In this document: positions 6,362 to 13,566 of the stretch, one piece after another
How the letters are laid out: each line of letters starts with the position of its first letter
Numbering within the stretch: the stretch's first letter is position 1
Origin: CAMEON01 sp964427175
GTDB lineage: Bacteria > Bacillota > Clostridia > Oscillospirales > CAG-272
DNA length: 17,625 bases
Direction of reading: 5' to 3'
NCBI GenBank assembly: GCA_964427175.1
Contig: CAYRTP010000037.1
Span: 1 to 17,625, forward strand
The notes under the pieces: generated by a model
Told to the model about the DNA's origin: nothing
The model's input: the letters and a program-made list of their open reading frames with translations, nothing else
Database searches by the model: none
Position numbers and translations under genes: made by a program

Positions 6362-7069
6362 ATGCCCACCAAAAAGAATACCGTCCCAAGCTCCGCCGAG
6401 ACCGCCCGCATGGCGGCCATTGCGGAGCGCCTGCGCGAGATCTACCCCGATGCCGTCTGCGCCCTGGAATGGGGCGGCCAGTACGGCGGGGATCGGGACG
6501 AGCTGTTGCGTCAGAGTTGGAAGCTCCTGGTTATGGGCCGTCTGTCGGCCCAATGCACCGACGCGCGGGTGAATATCGTCTGTCGCGAGCTCTTTGAGCG
6601 GTTCCCAACGGTGGAATCCATGGCCGAGGGCGAGCTCTCCGAGATCGAGGCCATCGTCCGCCCCTGCGGGCTCTACCGCACCAAGGCCCAGAGCATCAAG
6701 GAGGCCTGCCGCATCCTGGTGAAGGAGCACGGCGGCATTGTCCCCGATGACATGGACGCGCTCCTGGCCCTGCCCGGGGTGGGGCGCAAGATCGCCAATC
6801 TCCTGCTGGGAGATATCTACAAAAAGCCCGGCGTGGTCACCGATACCCATTGCATCCGCATCTGCGGACGGCTGGGCTTTTACGACGAATCCCTCTCCGA
6901 CCCGTTGAAGGTGGAGCGTATCCTCACCCCCTTGATCGCCCCCGCCGAGCAGAGCGACTTCTGCCACCGCATCGTCCAGTTCGGACGGGACACCTGTACC
7001 GCGAGAGCCCCCGCCTGCGAGGGGTGCCCCCTGCGGGAGCTGTGTCGGCATGGGGGAGGGGAAGGATAA
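6362..7069 (+). CDS. nth: Endonuclease III (DNA glycosylase/AP lyase)
   Basis: 235 residues, close to the usual 210-230. It removes oxidised pyrimidines and nicks at abasic sites in base-excision repair. Visible features: LLVMGRLSAQCTDARVN (55-71), the helix-hairpin-helix LPGVGRKIAN (137-146) with catalytic Lys143, TDTHCIRI (160-167) with catalytic Asp161, and the C-terminal [4Fe-4S] motif C-x6-C-x2-C-x5-C (Cys 212, 219, 222, 228). All key residues are present. The N-terminus is about 15-20 residues longer than in E. coli. AGGAGGT (6351-6357) overlaps the upstream stop codon. It is the last gene of the operon. Confidence 0.96.
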   Translation: MPTKKNTVPSSAETARMAAIAERLREIYPDAVCALEWGGQYGGDRDELLRQSWKLLVMGRLSAQCTDARVNIVCRELFERFPTVESMAEGELSEIEAIVRPCGLYRTKAQSIKEACRILVKEHGGIVPDDMDALLALPGVGRKIANLLLGDIYKKPGVVTDTHCIRICGRLGFYDESLSDPLKVERILTPLIAPAEQSDFCHRIVQFGRDTCTARAPACEGCPLRELCRHGGGEG

Positions 7070-7071
7070 AG

Positions 7072-7111
7072 CGGTCAAACGGTCGAACGGTCGAACGGTC
7101 GAACGGTCATC
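7072..7111 (+). repeat. Octamer tandem repeat CGGTCGAA
   Basis: Five consecutive 8-mers, starting directly after the nth stop codon: CGGTCAAA, three CGGTCGAA, then CGGTCATC. The last unit leads into the hairpin element that follows. Confidence 0.9.
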
Positions 7112-7246
7112 CTGAGCGGAGCGAAGCAACGATCGGGGGACGGTCATCCTGAGCGGAGCCGCACCGCGGCGGAGTCGAAGGATCTCTTGTCGGGTAGGAG
7201 ATCCTTCGACTCCACTACGCTCGGCTCCGTTCCGCTCAGGATGACC
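7105..7246. repeat. CATCCTGAGCGGA-type inverted-repeat element
   Basis: GGTCATCCTGAGCGGAGC occurs at 7105-7122 and again from 7142. The second copy starts a hairpin: GGTCATCCTGAGCGGA (7142-7157) pairs with TCCGCTCAGGATGACC (7231-7246), and GGAGTCGAAGGATCTC (7171-7186) pairs with GAGATCCTTCGACTCC (7198-7213) around an 11-nt loop. Similar TCATCCTGAGCG...GAAGGATCT elements are dispersed in many bacterial genomes. No protein is encoded. Confidence 0.9.
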
Positions 7247-7282
7247 ACTGGGGGTACGGTAGTTGCCCCATATAACAAAAAT

Positions 7283-7318
7283 GGGAGCGCATCCACGCGG
7301 ATGCGTTCCTGTTTTTTT
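7283..7318 (+). terminator. Rho-independent terminator
   Basis: GGGAGCGCATCC (7283-7294) pairs with GGATGCGTTCC (7299-7309) around ACGC, followed by a seven-T tract at 7312-7318. It ends the promoter-5591 operon about 215 nt after nth. Confidence 0.85.
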
Positions 7319-7470
7319 CTTATACTCATCTCAAGTAGGAAACATTGAATCCAAGCCCGAGCACACGTTCATATATACCAATGGGGCAGGGGCCCCATGG
7401 TGATATCCTATATGGCTCTTGGTGTCTTCTCTCATCCCTCATGATTCCTTTTTTAAAGGTTTTGGGGATT
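7319..7470. other. Noncoding stretch with one small palindrome
   Basis: No gene is supported here. The only structure is ATGGGG (7381-7386) paired with CCCCAT (7393-7398). The stretch is AT-richer than the coding DNA around it. Confidence 0.5.
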
Positions 7471-7501
7471 CTTAAGGGCCTTTTCCCAAAAGGCCCTTAA
7501 G
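7471..7501. repeat. Perfect 14-bp-stem palindrome after the LiaF-like gene
   Basis: CTTAAGGGCCTTTT (7471-7484), loop CCC, AAAAGGCCCTTAAG (7488-7501). It lies 16 nt past the stop codon of the minus-strand gene at 7518. No T tract follows on that strand, so it may act as an RNA 3' stabiliser or weak terminator. Similar CTTAAGGGCC hairpins are, from memory, common in clostridial genomes. Confidence 0.8.
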
Positions 7502-7517
7502 CTACCGGAGGCTACCA

Positions 7518-8315
7518 TTATTTCACCACGATCTCCCCAAAGGAGCAGGAGGCGTTCACATACACCACAGGCGCGTTGGGATCGGAGGGGTTGTCGTGAC
7601 CGACGTTGATCTCCGAGAAGGCACCGCTTCGGGTGACCTCTACGCGGACCGTGTCGGGCAGGCGGATGACCAGCTCTCCGAAGGAGCAGTTGGCGTCGAT
7701 GACGGCGCAGTCGGTGATGGTGGCGCCCCGCAGATCGAAAATCATCTCCCCGAAGGCCACCGACAGAGTGGCCGAGGCGAAATCCTGACCGTCCATTTTC
7801 ACCGTCTTTTCCCCGAACTTGACGCTGTAGGCTCCGTCGGCATCCCCCGAGGTGATGGAGGAATCCCCGTACACGTAGCCACTGGAGGCGAAGGTCTCCT
7901 GCACCTTTTGGCGAATCTTCCGACGGCGGAGCCGCTTGAACAAAGGGGCCAGGATGATGCGGATGCCGATGAGGATCACCAACGCCGCCAGGCAGATGGC
8001 CACGGCGGTGCCGAAGGGGTAGATCTCCAGCTTGGAGATCAGGATCAGCACGCCGATCAGCAGGCAGATGGGCCAGAACCAGGAGAAGGGGGAGCGGATG
8101 AGAAAATAGATGGCGGGGACAATGAGGAACAACGCGCCCCAGCCCGGGAAGAACAGGGTAAAGCCCGACCAGGGCAGGGCTTCGATGTGGTTGCCCAGGT
8201 AGCCCGCGCCCACGGCAATGATGCAGAGGCCCAAAAACAGGTTGGCGAGGTATTTGCGGACACCATCTCCACGGGAGGGCTTGGTGAAGTCAAACGTGTA
8301 ATGAGGCTTTGACAT
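7518..8315 (-). CDS. LiaF-like membrane protein
   Basis: 265 residues. Four hydrophobic segments (about 24-41, 51-73, 79-94, 101-123) form a LiaF/DUF5668-type membrane region. A basic stretch RRRKIRQK (130-137) and a soluble C-terminal domain follow. That domain repeats FGE: VKFGE, VAFGEMIFDL, CSFGELVIRLP, GAFSEINV and CSFGEIVVK. It corresponds to the cell-wall-active-antibiotic-response LiaF-like C-terminal domain, an all-beta solenoid-like fold. LiaF proteins hold the LiaRS envelope-stress system off until cell-wall damage; no LiaRS genes are visible here, so the partner may be the DUF2089 regulator of this operon (inference). It is the last gene of the operon, 42 nt after the preceding stop codon. 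Start ATG is 8 nt from AAGGAG (rc of 8324-8329). Confidence 0.85.
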   Translation of the reverse strand: MSKPHYTFDFTKPSRGDGVRKYLANLFLGLCIIAVGAGYLGNHIEALPWSGFTLFFPGWGALFLIVPAIYFLIRSPFSWFWPICLLIGVLILISKLEIYPFGTAVAICLAALVILIGIRIILAPLFKRLRRRKIRQKVQETFASSGYVYGDSSITSGDADGAYSVKFGEKTVKMDGQDFASATLSVAFGEMIFDLRGATITDCAVIDANCSFGELVIRLPDTVRVEVTRSGAFSEINVGHDNPSDPNAPVVYVNASCSFGEIVVK

Positions 8316-8357
8316 AGTATGTACTCCTTATTGATGCATTTTTTGCGGGGAAGGGAA

Positions 8358-9857
8358 TCAATCTCCCACGTTCCCGTTGATCCAGCCGCCTACGCGGCCG
8401 TTGATGCGGCCGCTGACTCTGCCGTTCACGTCACCCATGACGGCACCGTTGATGTCGCCGTGGATGTCTCCGTTCACGTCGCCCATGACCGCGCCGTTGA
8501 GACTGCCCGCCAGGTCTCCGTTCAGATCCCCGCCCAGCTTGCCGTTGAGGTCTCCGCTGATATCACCGTTCAGATCCCCCGCTATGTTGCCGTGGACCGA
8601 ACCGCCCACGTCTCCGTTCAGGTCACCGCCCACGGTTCCGCTGACATCCCCGCCTACGTCGCCGTTCACGTCTCCCGCTACGGTGCCGTTCAAGTGACAG
8701 CCCAGGTCGCCGTTGAGGTCTCCGTCGATCCAGCCCGTGAGGGAACCGCCGATGTTGCCGTCCACGTCGCTCTGGACACGGCCCGCCAGGTTGCCGCCGA
8801 TGGAGCCGTTGACACTGCCGACGATCACCGCTTCGGGGCCTACGTCGCCGTCGATATCGTCATCTACGTCGCCGTTCACACGGCCCAGCAGGTGACCGTG
8901 GATGCGATTGTTGACGTTGCCCGCTACCGTACCGCGGAGGTCGCCGTCCAATTCTCCGTCCAGATCTCCGCCCACGTAGCCGGCCAGGTGACCGTGGATG
9001 TCGCCGCCCACGTTTCCGTCCACCGAGCCGTTGAGGTCGCCCTCGATCGTGCCCTCCACATCTCCGCTGACGTGACCGTTGAGGTGGCCGAAGACGTCGC
9101 CCCGCAGGTTTCCCGCGATGTGGCCCGCCATGTCGCCATTGACGTGGCCGTTTAGGTCGCCCAGGACCTCGCCGTAGAGGGTGCCGTTGACGTTGCCGCT
9201 CAGGTCGCCGCAGACCTGGCCGTAGAGGTCGCCGTCCACGTCGCTGTCCCAGTCGCCCTCGGTCTTGTCGTACAGGTCCCCGAGGAAGGAGGCGGGTCGG
9301 CTGTGGGCGTTGCGGTCGGCCCACTTATGCCCCTGCTCACGGCGGGCTTCCTCCCACGCCCCGCGGTCGCGGGGGGATTCGGAGGCATCGGTGTAGTAGG
9401 TCTTTTTCGATTTGGATTTCGCGTCTCCGCCTCCGAAGCTGATGTTGACCTTGGTGCCGTTGCAGTCGATCTTGCAGAATCCCGGGCCCAGCTTGGACAG
9501 AGCCTCCTGGGCGGCCTTGAGGGCCTCGTTCGTGGAATCCTTCACATCCGATAGGATCTGGCCCAGGTCGATGACCACGTTGCGGTTTGAGCCGTTGCTT
9601 CGGCGGTCGGGCTCATCGTCCCCATCATCCCCATCATCGAGGGTGTCTTCCAAATCCGCGAGATTCTCGAGGTCCTCAAGATTCTCAAGATCTTCAAGGT
9701 ATTCAAAATCCTCAAGGTCCTCAAGATCATCCAAATTCTCCGAGGGCTCGGCATCCTCTGCCTCCTCCTCGTCCAGGGCCTCCAGCAGGGCCTCGGCCTC
9801 GGCGGGGGTGATCTCACCCGCCTCCAGCATTTTCAGAATATCCAGTTTGCTCGCCAT
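8358..9857 (-). CDS. Large four-residue-repeat (beta-solenoid-like) protein with SHOCT-like N-terminus
   Basis: 499 residues, no signal peptide or membrane segment. Domains in order: a short SHOCT/YvlB-like helical motif ILKMLEAGEITPAEAEALLEAL (7-28); an acidic stretch with nine tripeptides of LED type (45-71); a hydrophilic linker; a small region with FCKIDCNGTKVNISFGGG (127-144); a charged linker (145-200); then two arrays of G-x-[VLI]-x tetrads, 35 units at 201-340 and 38 units at 347-498. PEAVIV (341-346) separates the arrays. Only S205, N317, D333, S363 and C387 replace the lead Gly. The four-residue period with one inward hydrophobic residue suggests a narrow beta-solenoid, related in style to bactofilins or DUF4097 proteins, but no known family is claimed. 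Start ATG has AAAGGAG (rc of 9864-9870) and overlaps the preceding gene by 25 nt. Confidence 0.85.
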   Translation of the reverse strand: MASKLDILKMLEAGEITPAEAEALLEALDEEEAEDAEPSENLDDLEDLEDFEYLEDLENLEDLENLADLEDTLDDGDDGDDEPDRRSNGSNRNVVIDLGQILSDVKDSTNEALKAAQEALSKLGPGFCKIDCNGTKVNISFGGGDAKSKSKKTYYTDASESPRDRGAWEEARREQGHKWADRNAHSRPASFLGDLYDKTEGDWDSDVDGDLYGQVCGDLSGNVNGTLYGEVLGDLNGHVNGDMAGHIAGNLRGDVFGHLNGHVSGDVEGTIEGDLNGSVDGNVGGDIHGHLAGYVGGDLDGELDGDLRGTVAGNVNNRIHGHLLGRVNGDVDDDIDGDVGPEAVIVGSVNGSIGGNLAGRVQSDVDGNIGGSLTGWIDGDLNGDLGCHLNGTVAGDVNGDVGGDVSGTVGGDLNGDVGGSVHGNIAGDLNGDISGDLNGKLGGDLNGDLAGSLNGAVMGDVNGDIHGDINGAVMGDVNGRVSGRINGRVGGWINGNVGD

Positions 9858-10051
9858 GACGGTCTCCTTTCTGACATGAGCAGGGAACGATGCTCCTCGC
9901 GCAGGGCGCGGTTTTCCTCTTGCAGGTTCTGATATTGGGCTTCCAGGGTGTTATACTTGGCTTCCCATGAGCGACACGCGGGACATCCCGCAGTCGGGCA
10001 GGGCGGGGTATGGGGTTGGATATGTTTGCGGAAAAATGACTTGATGTGCAT
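9833..10051 (-). CDS. Small Cys-motif and coiled-coil protein
   Basis: 72 residues, family not recognised. Basic N-terminus MHIKSFFRKH, then CPTAGCPAC (Cys 18, 23, 26), a possible metal or redox site, then a charged helix (28-62) with heptad-like spacing in YNTLEAQYQNLQEENRALREEH, probably a coiled coil. AAAGGAG (rc of 10058-10064) lies 6 nt upstream of the ATG, so translation is well supported despite the short length. Its last 25 nt overlap the start of the tetrad-repeat gene in another frame, implying translational coupling. The coiled coil could oligomerise or tether the product of the overlapping gene. Confidence 0.75.
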   Translation of the reverse strand: MHIKSFFRKHIQPHTPPCPTAGCPACRSWEAKYNTLEAQYQNLQEENRALREEHRSLLMSERRPSWRANWIF

Positions 10052-10097
10052 ATGGATCTCCTTTGCTGTGAAAAGTTTTTATGTGATACCTGATCCC

Positions 10098-10169
10098 GTA
10101 GGGGCGGCCATTGGCCGTCCGCGTGTTTCCACCCGGCTTGGGTGGCGGACGAGCGATGCTCGCCCCTAC
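10098..10169. repeat. GTAGGGGCG inverted-repeat element inside the operon
   Basis: Arm 1 (10098-10122) starts GTAGGGGCGGCCATTGGCCG and arm 2 (10145-10169) ends GAGCGATGCTCGCCCCTAC. The outer parts (GTAGGGGCG, CGTCCGC) are fully complementary. The middle of each arm is a different self-palindrome (GGCC-ATT-GGCC; GAGC-GAT-GCTC). It is organised like the GTAGGGACC element at 13808. It lies between the DUF2089 and small coiled-coil genes and may lower downstream expression. Confidence 0.85.
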
Positions 10170-10209
10170 ACGGTGACACGGCGAAAGCGGTAATATGGCC
10201 GTCCCCGGC

Positions 10210-10647
10210 TCAAATCTCCTTCAGCCGCTTGGCGGCCTCGTCGGCGGTGATCTTGTGCTCCGAGAGCATCCGCAGAATGTCCTTGCGGGCGGCGGCCTGG
10301 TCGGGGTCGGATTTGCGCTTGGATTTCGCGGAGGACTTGGCGGGCTCCTCCTCGGCTTCGGCGGAGGTGTCCTGCGCGGGCTGATCGTTCAGCCCCAGGG
10401 AGGACAGCAGATTGTCCAGCGCGGCGCGGACGGTGGGGTAGGAGATGCCCAGCTCCCGCTCCACGTCCTTGATGCTCCCCCGATTCTTGAGGAAGGTGAG
10501 CAGGAACAGCTCCTCCTCGGGGGAGAGGGAACAGAAGCGGCAGCCTGTGAACTGCCCTTCGATGGCGGTCCCGCACTCCTCGCAGGACAGGCGGGAAATG
10601 GTCAGCTTGTGACCGCAGATGCAGCATTTATGGGGTGCACGGTACAT
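10210..10647 (-). CDS. DUF2089-family zinc-finger/HTH protein, probable regulator
   Basis: 145 residues. The N-terminal zinc ribbon has CCICGHKL (8-15) and CEEC (22-25), with a further CRFC (36-39). FCSLSPEEELFLLTFLKNRG (38-57) follows, then a helix-turn-helix with the DUF2089 hallmark ELGISYPTVRAALDNLL (65-81). After an Ala/Glu/Lys-rich linker the C-terminus DILRMLSEHKITADEAAKRL (123-142) is a SHOCT-like helix. It closely resembles the N-terminus of the tetrad-repeat protein two genes downstream, so the two proteins may bind each other or a common partner. It is the first gene of the operon and a candidate autoregulator. Start ATG is 6 nt from GGGAGGT (rc of 10654-10660). An upstream ATG at 10722 falls within the promoter and is rejected. 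Confidence 0.9.
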   Translation of the reverse strand: MYRAPHKCCICGHKLTISRLSCEECGTAIEGQFTGCRFCSLSPEEELFLLTFLKNRGSIKDVERELGISYPTVRAALDNLLSSLGLNDQPAQDTSAEAEEEPAKSSAKSKRKSDPDQAAARKDILRMLSEHKITADEAAKRLKEI

Positions 10648-10693
10648 GGTAAAACCTCCCGTTTGGAATTTGTTGGATTTTGTTGATGATTGG

Positions 10694-10722
10694 ATTATAG
10701 CACAGAAAATTGATTTTGTCAA
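10694..10722 (-). promoter_or_regulatory. Perfect extended sigma-A promoter of the DUF2089 operon
   Basis: On the minus strand TTGACA (rc of 10717-10722), a 17-nt spacer and TATAAT (rc of 10694-10699), the latter preceded by TGC. Such a strong promoter would normally need repression, consistent with the repeats just upstream. Confidence 0.9.
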
Positions 10723-10730
10723 TGTGTTTT

Positions 10731-10769
10731 ATTAAAAATCTTAATTTTAAAATTAAAAATCTTAATTTT
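10731..10769. promoter_or_regulatory. Tandem operator candidate: two 18-bp direct repeats
   Basis: ATTAAAAATCTTAATTTT occurs at 10731-10748 and 10752-10769, identical, with a 21-bp period (two helical turns). Each copy contains the dyad ATTAA-N5-TTAAT. The nearer copy begins 8 bp upstream of the -35 box of the DUF2089 operon. The position fits an activator or repressor site; the AT-rich sequence could also be an UP element. Confidence 0.65.
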
Positions 10770-10890
10770 GCATCAAATCAGCCGACGTGGGGACCGATCG
10801 ACGGGCTTGGGCGGCATCCCTTCCGCCCATATAGTGTGCGAAGGGGGCATTTGGTTGCGCGTATTTCACATAAATTTACCACCGCATGAC

Positions 10891-10920
10891 AAAAACGGCC
10901 GCCCCGAGGGACGGCCGTTT
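10891..10920 (-). terminator. Terminator of the Ca2+ ATPase gene
   Basis: On the minus strand AAACGGCCG (rc of 10912-10920) pairs with CGGCCGTTT (rc of 10893-10901) and continues into a T run at 10895-10891. It lies 15 nt past the stop codon. Confidence 0.85.
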
Positions 10921-10935
10921 CGATGTGATAGGGGA

Positions 10936-13566
10936 TTACTTTTCCTTAATCAACCCAACCAGCTTGCAGAACTCCATGATCACGGTGGGCACCAGGATGA
11001 GGCCCAGGGAGATCAGGTACAGGGTGGGGGTCAGAAGCTCCAGACCGAAGGCGATACGCACAGGGGTAAAGAGCACGATGCAGACCAGCAGGATGGAACC
11101 CAGAGCGGCCCAGTTGAGCTTGGAGTTGCCGAAGGGACCGATCTTGAAGATGGACTTATCCGAGCGCATATTGAAGGAGTGGAGCACCTGGGACAGGGCC
11201 AGGGTCATGAAGGCCATGGTCTGGCCCACCTTCAGGGGATCCATGCCGTCGGGGGTCAGCACGCGGTTGCCCAGGAAGAAGGCCACCAGGGACAGGACAG
11301 CGAACATGGCACCCATCAGCACCACGCGGACACCAAGGCCGCCTGCGAACAGGCCCTCGTTCTTGGGCTTGGGCTTGCGGTCCATGACGTCGGCCTCCAC
11401 GGGCTCCATGCCCAGGGCGATGGCGGGGAGGGAGTCGGTGACCAGGTTGATCCACAGCAGCTGCATGGACAGCAGGGGAGTCTCGTGCCACAGGAGCATG
11501 GCCACGAACACCGTGATGACCTCGCCGATGTTGGTGCCCAGCAGGAAGCCGACTACCTTCTTGATGTTGGCGTAGATGCCGCGGCCCTCGCGGACTGCGT
11601 CCACGATGGTGGCGAAGTTATCGTCGGTCAGGGTCATGTCGGCGGCACCCTTGGCTACGTCGGTACCCGTGATACCCATGGCGCAACCGATATCGGCGGC
11701 CTTGAGGGCGGGCGCGTCGTTGACGCCGTCACCCGTCATGGAGACCACCTGGCCCTTCTTCTGCCAGGCCTTGACAATGCGGATCTTGTTCTCGGGGGAC
11801 ACGCGGGCGTAGACCGCGATCTTTTCCACGTTGTTGTCCAGCTCTTCCTCGGACATGGCATCCAGCTCGGCACCCGTGATGGCGCGGTCGCCTTCCTCCA
11901 AAATACCCAGCTCGCGGGCGATGGCGGAGGCGGTGACTACGTGGTCGCCCGTGATCATGACGGGCTTGATGCCGGCGCGGCGGCAGGTGGCCACGGCCAC
12001 CTTACACTCGGGGCGGGGCGGGTCGATCATGCCCACCAGGCCCATGAGGGTCAGGCCGTTCTCCAGCTCCTCGGAGGTGGGATTCTCGGGAACCTGGTCG
12101 ATGATCTTGTAGGCGATGGCCAGGACGCGGAGGGCGTTCTCGCTCATCTCCTCGGTGATGCGCTTGGCGGTGTTCAGGTCGCCCTTGACACAACGGGCGG
12201 CCAGCATATCGAAGGCACCCTTGACGATGACCACGTTCTTGCCGTCCATGACGTTCACGGTGGTCATGAGCTTACGGTCGGAGTCGAAGGGAATGCCCGC
12301 CACGCGGGGATACTGCTTGTTGATCTCGTCCTTGGGCATCCCGTTTTTGTGGGCGGCCAGGACGATGGAGGTTTCGGTGGGGTCACCGATGTGCTGCTCG
12401 GAGCCGTCCTCATTCCAGACCACCGAGCCGTCACAGCACAGGGCACCGTGGCAGAGCAGGTTGCGGACCGCCTCGGAGTTCTCGGCGGAGATCTCCTCGG
12501 TGGCGGACTGACCATCCACGTAGGCCTTCACCAGGGTCATGCGGTTCTGGGTCAGGGTACCCGTCTTATCCGAGCAGATGATGGAGGCGGAGCCCAGGGT
12601 CTCCACGGCGGGGAGACGGCGGATGAGGGCGTTCTTCTTGACCATGCGCTGTACGCCGATGGAGAGCACGATGGTGACGATGGCGGGCAGACCCTCGGGG
12701 ATGGCCGAAACCGCCAGGGAAACCGAGGTCATGAAGATCTCCAGCACGGGGATCTTGTTGAGCAGACCCACCACGAAGATGACACCGCAGGCGGCCAGGG
12801 CCATGATGCCCAGGTATTTACCCAGCTGGGCCAGCTTCTTCTGCAGGGGAGTCTGTGCGTCGCCCTCGCCGTCCAAGAGGTTGGCGATCTTACCCATCTC
12901 GGTGTTCATGCCCGTACCCGTGACCACGGCCACGGCGGTACCGTAGGTGATGCTGCAGCCCGAGAAGACCATGTTGGTGCGGTCACCGATGGGGGCCTTT
13001 TCGTCCACCAACACCGAAGCGTCTTTCTCGGAGGGAACCGACTCACCCGTCAGGGCGGATTCCTCGCTCTTGAGGCTGGTGCTCTGAAGCAGGCGAGCGT
13101 CGGCGGGGACGAAATCGCCCGCCTCCAGCTTGATGATGTCACCGGGGACCAGGGCGGCGGCATCGATCACCGACTCCTTACCGTCGCGGATGACGCGGGC
13201 GTGGGGAGCCGACATATTTTTCAGGGCATCCAAGGCTTTTTCGGCCTTGCCCTCCTGGTAAACGCCCATGATGGCGTTGAGGATGACGATGAGCAGGATG
13301 AGCGCGGGCTCAAAGAGCTCGCCCCAGTTCTGTTCCATGATGACCACCACGAAGGAAACGATGGCGGCGGCGATGAGGATGAGGATCATCACGTCCTTGA
13401 ACTGGTCGATGAAGCGTTGCAGGGGGGGGTTCTTTTTCTTTTCGCGGAGACGGTTTTCGCCGTGCTTGGCCTGCAGGTCAGCGACCTGGGCCGAGGTCAG
13501 ACCCGTCTCGGCGTTGGAGCCAAGCTCGCGGACGAGCTCCTCTCCGGGTTGGTTGTGTGCGGACAC
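10936..13566 (-). CDS. P2A-type calcium-transporting ATPase
   Basis: 876 residues, a full-length SERCA/LMCA1-type pump that exports Ca2+ at the expense of ATP. Visible: cation-ATPase N-terminus, LTGES (172-176), TM4 PEGLPA (290-295), phosphorylation motif DKTGTLTQNRM with Asp333, KGAFD (449-453) for nucleotide binding, TGD (539-541), TGDGVNDAP (611-619), TM5 NIGE (N679, E682) and TM6 NLVTD (N707, T710, D711). The site-II ligands of SERCA (E309, N768, E771, N796, D800) are all present. At the E908 position the sequence TLALSQVLHSFN appears to have Ala, so a single Ca2+ per cycle is likely, as in some bacterial pumps. The start is GTG at 13566, 7 nt from AAGGAGGA (rc of 13574-13581). An ATG at 13716 lies upstream of the promoter and is rejected. 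Confidence 0.95.
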   Translation of the reverse strand: MSAHNQPGEELVRELGSNAETGLTSAQVADLQAKHGENRLREKKKNPPLQRFIDQFKDVMILILIAAAIVSFVVVIMEQNWGELFEPALILLIVILNAIMGVYQEGKAEKALDALKNMSAPHARVIRDGKESVIDAAALVPGDIIKLEAGDFVPADARLLQSTSLKSEESALTGESVPSEKDASVLVDEKAPIGDRTNMVFSGCSITYGTAVAVVTGTGMNTEMGKIANLLDGEGDAQTPLQKKLAQLGKYLGIMALAACGVIFVVGLLNKIPVLEIFMTSVSLAVSAIPEGLPAIVTIVLSIGVQRMVKKNALIRRLPAVETLGSASIICSDKTGTLTQNRMTLVKAYVDGQSATEEISAENSEAVRNLLCHGALCCDGSVVWNEDGSEQHIGDPTETSIVLAAHKNGMPKDEINKQYPRVAGIPFDSDRKLMTTVNVMDGKNVVIVKGAFDMLAARCVKGDLNTAKRITEEMSENALRVLAIAYKIIDQVPENPTSEELENGLTLMGLVGMIDPPRPECKVAVATCRRAGIKPVMITGDHVVTASAIARELGILEEGDRAITGAELDAMSEEELDNNVEKIAVYARVSPENKIRIVKAWQKKGQVVSMTGDGVNDAPALKAADIGCAMGITGTDVAKGAADMTLTDDNFATIVDAVREGRGIYANIKKVVGFLLGTNIGEVITVFVAMLLWHETPLLSMQLLWINLVTDSLPAIALGMEPVEADVMDRKPKPKNEGLFAGGLGVRVVLMGAMFAVLSLVAFFLGNRVLTPDGMDPLKVGQTMAFMTLALSQVLHSFNMRSDKSIFKIGPFGNSKLNWAALGSILLVCIVLFTPVRIAFGLELLTPTLYLISLGLILVPTVIMEFCKLVGLIKEK

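Noticed and set aside
8319..9155. Plus-strand frame rich in VAVDVSVHVA-type repeats
   Set aside because: Direct consequence of the 12-bp period of the tetrad-repeat gene on the other strand; no ribosome site.
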